Shown: piece by piece, positions 60,871 to 64,000 of the stretch
How the letters are laid out: each line of letters begins with the position of its first letter
Position numbering within the stretch: position 1 is the stretch's first letter
NCBI GenBank assembly: GCA_002633005.1
Contig: NMRA01000890.1
Coordinates: 25,742-89,741 of the forward strand
Direction: 5' to 3'
Origin: Phoronis australis
Lineage: Eukaryota; Phoronida; Phoronidae
Length of the DNA stretch: 64,000 bases
Notes under the pieces: generated by a model
Told to the model about the DNA's origin: nothing
What the model saw: only the letters and a program-made list of their open reading frames with translations
Database searches by the model: none
Made by a program: the position numbers and the translations under genes

Positions 60871-62060
60871 GAAACAAATGCTCAAATTTTACATAATGTT
60901 AAACTCGATAGTTGTTTTTTTTTGTAAATTGCATAGAAAATTAATTGTGCCACAGTAACAATTTACATGTTTGACACGTTTTCACGTGATGTGACCAACA
61001 TACATTCGTACATGTATGACCTGTGTGGAGACATAAATGTATGAATACAGTGCCTTCAACAATTTGCTTATCAATATAATGGAGCTTCCCAGGTTGTACA
61101 CGTGCGTCTGTTGATGTTAATTTTGCTTTTAATACTCGTTTTAATAGATTAAATAGAAAATTCGCACATACACGTGCAGTTGTACAAATTTACTTTACTA
61201 TTTAGACCGATTTATAGCAACACTTTACATATCACTTTTGGCTATGGATATTCTCATGTTACGACCGGTAGGGTTCACGTTAATCACGGGCGGGCAGAAC
61301 CTGATACTGGAAAGCAATAAAAGTTCCTGAATCGAAAGTTGACAGACAGGAAACAAAAAACACACTCGCCTATCCGTTTGAGAGACCAAGACCCATAAGG
61401 CAATTCTCTGTTCACGAATCAAGACTGACGGACGACCTGTATCTAACTTCGTCGTAGCCCCCATGCGGTTTAGTTTTTCAAAGTCTCCATTCATATGCAA
61501 TGCCCTCGAAGATCTCTCCCGTTTATTCACTGCAAGATGACATGTGGCACGATTTTCCATTGAGAACACTCTTTTGGTATTCAGTATCTCTAAAAGGCGA
61601 GTTTATTGATCTGGATTGTGTAATGACGTGGTTACCTGGCGTGCGTTCAGTAGACGCTAGGACATACGCTAGGACCTAGCTAAAACGTAGTTAAAGTCAT
61701 GTGTTCTTATTTAAAATTCACGGCAATATCTCACGTAATCTCGCGAAGTCTTGCTTTTTAGCGAGGTCCTAGCGTTACTGAACGGGAGGCTGGTTGTTGC
61801 ACTTCGATCACTTGGTGTGCTTGTAGTTCATTGGAAAGCGCAATAACCCCTCCTGAGAAGTATTAGCATGACCCTTGAATGTTTCCCATTGAGTGGGTCG
61901 GCCTGTTGTTTCAGATTGCGGCCATTTCCTTGAAAGCGGTCACCGTGAGGAGATGATGTCTTACCCGATACATGAAGGACGATACAGGTGCGTAACTTCT
62001 GTCATTAATTACATTTTTGTCTGGCTGACTGCTGTTACAGTTATCCACCTGTGGCAACTG
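60505..62060. repeat. Segmental duplication, copy 2 (partner at 1-1340)
   Basis: Direct-orientation partner of 1-1340 with scattered differences and small indels (for example several inserted catgta runs). Similarity continues to about ctgttacagtt (62030-62041; 1345-1352) and then stops. It carries the MITE at 61640-61789, missing from copy 1. It extends the reverse-transcriptase remnant on its left. Confidence 0.85.
61640..61789. mobile_element. MITE with GTTCAGTA-type inverted ends, copy B (filled site)
   Basis: A 150-bp element from cgtgcgttcagtagacgct to agcgttactgaacgggagg. CTGG stands on both sides (61636-61639 and 61790-61793). The paralogous position in copy 1 of the segmental duplication has CTGG only once (1108-1111). 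This gives the exact insertion and a 4-bp target duplication, or 3 bp if the boundary is placed one base over. The interior shares tcttgctttttagcgaggtc with the copy at 27402-27570. There is no coding capacity. Confidence 0.85.
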
Positions 62061-62309
62061 TTTGGTGTACAGGTAGCTGTAATACGAATATGTTTTAAGT
62101 TTCGGCTGTATTTGACAGCAGTTTTACTTTAAGTCATACTCATACATTAGTGTTCGGATAGTGATGACGCACATTTATTCAAATGGATATTCACTGAGAA
62201 GACTATGGCTTTAAGAGAACAACTGCTGTCCGTGTAAATACTTTGAATATACATTTGAATTTTTGTATTTCTGTATGAGTATGCAAAGCCTACGATGTAC
62301 AGTAAGTGA

Positions 62310-62349
<40 letters not shown>

Positions 62350-62350
62350 G
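62310..62350. repeat. ATT trinucleotide microsatellite
   Basis: About 41 bp of uninterrupted att units, read as an artificial Ile run in the frame 62263-62622. That frame has no recognisable domain outside the repeat. Confidence 0.9.
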
Positions 62351-64000
62351 TTAAATGGATATATCTATCCATTTACATTGTATCAAATGTATTATCATTA
62401 GCTTGCCCTAGACGTTTGTCACTTGACTTGCCGAATTTAACGCTCTTTCTAATCCCGACTAACAATTGTACTCACATACTAACTGGGGCCCTAACATGTG
62501 ACACGTTTTATGGACTACGGATCCTAATGTATCTGCCTTGGTTTTTGTGTCCCGGTGTTTTGTGCAATAGGGCAGACGCTAAGCCGACGAGTGTGCAGGT
62601 TTTAGCAACACTTGCCATTTAGTCTAAAATGACATTTGGCAGGTGCTTTTCGATCTTGATTTAGGGCATAAATTCAACAAGTAATAAAGTAACGGGTTAT
62701 TTTTATGCATTCTCCTTAGTTGCATTGGATTCTGGTCGTTGTCAGATAAAGCAATGCCCCCTGGAATTTTGGAATGCTAGCTCACATCTTGAAAATGCGC
62801 CTTTATTTTTCGAGATTTCGGCTTGGGTACCGGCATGTTAATTTTCTTGGCTCATCGAGCACTGACCAATGACACATAGAACTCGATGTGAAAGTAGCCA
62901 TTGTCCCCCGGGAAAAATTGTACGGCTTGCGTGTATTTGAATGAAGCACCCGCTAATCCACTGATTAACGTGCCAGTACACCGACATTTAAATACATGCA
63001 GCCAGAACATTCTCTGCAGGGGGACAATCACAGCTACCACACCAGGACACATAGAACTCCGTCCGATGCAATGAAAACTGGTCATACCGAAGCCGGGACA
63101 CGTACATGTTCATGTGTAGAATCCCGATATGAATAAAACGGGAACACATCAGGATGACCCCCAACATATGGATCAGAACAATGGTTCCCGTGATCGATAA
63201 CTGCTTTGGTAGATTGTTCAATTAATCTCGAAGTGTCAACTTGAAAACAATAGTTGATTTGCCGATTGTCTGTAAATTTCATTACTGCACGTTTTTGTCT
63301 ATTTGCACGCCATACCCATACATAAACGACAAGCTACTGTACGACCCTCGGATAACCAAGACGGAAGAAAGGTGGAAGACGAAAATTAAGAAGATAATCT
63401 AACATGGGCTGTATGTAACCTAACGTTGGTTGCGTGTCATACTGTATTAGTATAAATAGGGTACAGCTCGACACTCCAAAGTTTCACAAGTTCTAACTCT
63501 CATAATACTACAAATGAATAAAAAGGCATTATAAGGCCGAAGTGTCACAAATCCGACAGAAAGAAAAAAAAATAGTTAGTTCGAAACTAGACCGAAGGTC
63601 TACGATGCCAGAAACCAGATATTCAAAGTCAACGACAGCCAAGCAGCAAAATTTTGGGGACGATTAACCATACTTGGACCATGTAAATAACTACAGCAAC
63701 TCAGTGAATCGCCCAACTTCATGTTTGGATCCCGTTTTGAGAGGCACAGGCTCTTCGAAGAACTAGTTTCAAGCAGCCGTGTGCAAATAAATCCCTGAAC
63801 GTTTTGCTCAAAATCACTGTTCGCAACCTAATGTCATGAAAGTTCAAACTTATAACCTTCGGTGGGTTTTCGTAATTGTGTTGATAAGTCTTCAGATTTA
63901 TGGATTTTTAGATTTACAAACTTTGCGACCCATGAATACCTTAATTTTATATAAACTCTGTACACATTTCTTTCTCACTTGAAGTTTTCAATTCAGGTCA
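62351..64000. other. No recognised gene
   Basis: Short frames on the minus strand at 62852-63282 overlap one another and have no recognised product. A short motif (acacatagaactc) occurs at 62873 and 63048, about 175 bp apart, but the sequence between does not form a clear tandem repeat. Confidence 0.35.

Noticed and set aside
62263-62622. 119-codon frame with an Ile run
   Set aside because: The run is the ATT microsatellite and the remainder has no recognisable domain or splice support.

Overview
This is eukaryotic nuclear DNA from a non-vertebrate animal, most likely a marine invertebrate. Evidence: genes split by GT-AG introns with consistent phases, an AT-rich and CpG-containing background, many kinds of transposable-element remnants, and very frequent TACATGTA-type palindromes. 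I cannot name the species. There is no bacterial or phage gene organisation and no CRISPR array. Seven single-N positions (2313, 14432, 23896, 28015, 39615, 51292, 53002) look like contig joins, and four have near-identical sequence on both sides, so those tandem duplications are probably assembly artefacts.

Left part (1-16.3 kb): a copy of a duplicated segment with a reverse-transcriptase remnant (1-1340), gene-free DNA, a minisatellite (5385-5700), then two genes. A three-exon minus-strand gene (5717-7185) encodes an unrecognised 86-residue single-pass membrane protein. On the plus strand, seven exons (9098-16330) encode the methyltransferase core and C-terminus of TRMT1L, a paralogue of the tRNA guanine-26 dimethyltransferase TRMT1. 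The N-terminal exons were not found. The two genes may be head to head.

Middle part (16-43 kb): long gene-poor DNA with repeats, a LINE tail, a tRNA-derived SINE head, a CTG microsatellite, and a Penelope-type GIY-YIG fragment. A minus-strand astacin zinc-metalloprotease gene follows (nine exons, start codon at 43185, to 28883): leader, propeptide, catalytic domain with HELGH and the SAMHY Met-turn, EGF-like domain and start of a CUB domain. Its introns hold a degenerate repeat array and a 1.7 kb TTAA-bounded transposon.

Right part (43-64 kb): mainly mobile DNA. It contains two further copies of the TTAA-bounded element (one carrying a nested 606-bp inverted-repeat element), several MITE families, a LINE 3' half, a hAT-like transposase remnant, an intron-containing pseudogene fragment of TRMT1L, and the second copy of the 1-1340 segment, which here carries a MITE absent from the first copy. 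That empty/filled pair defines the MITE ends and its target duplication.
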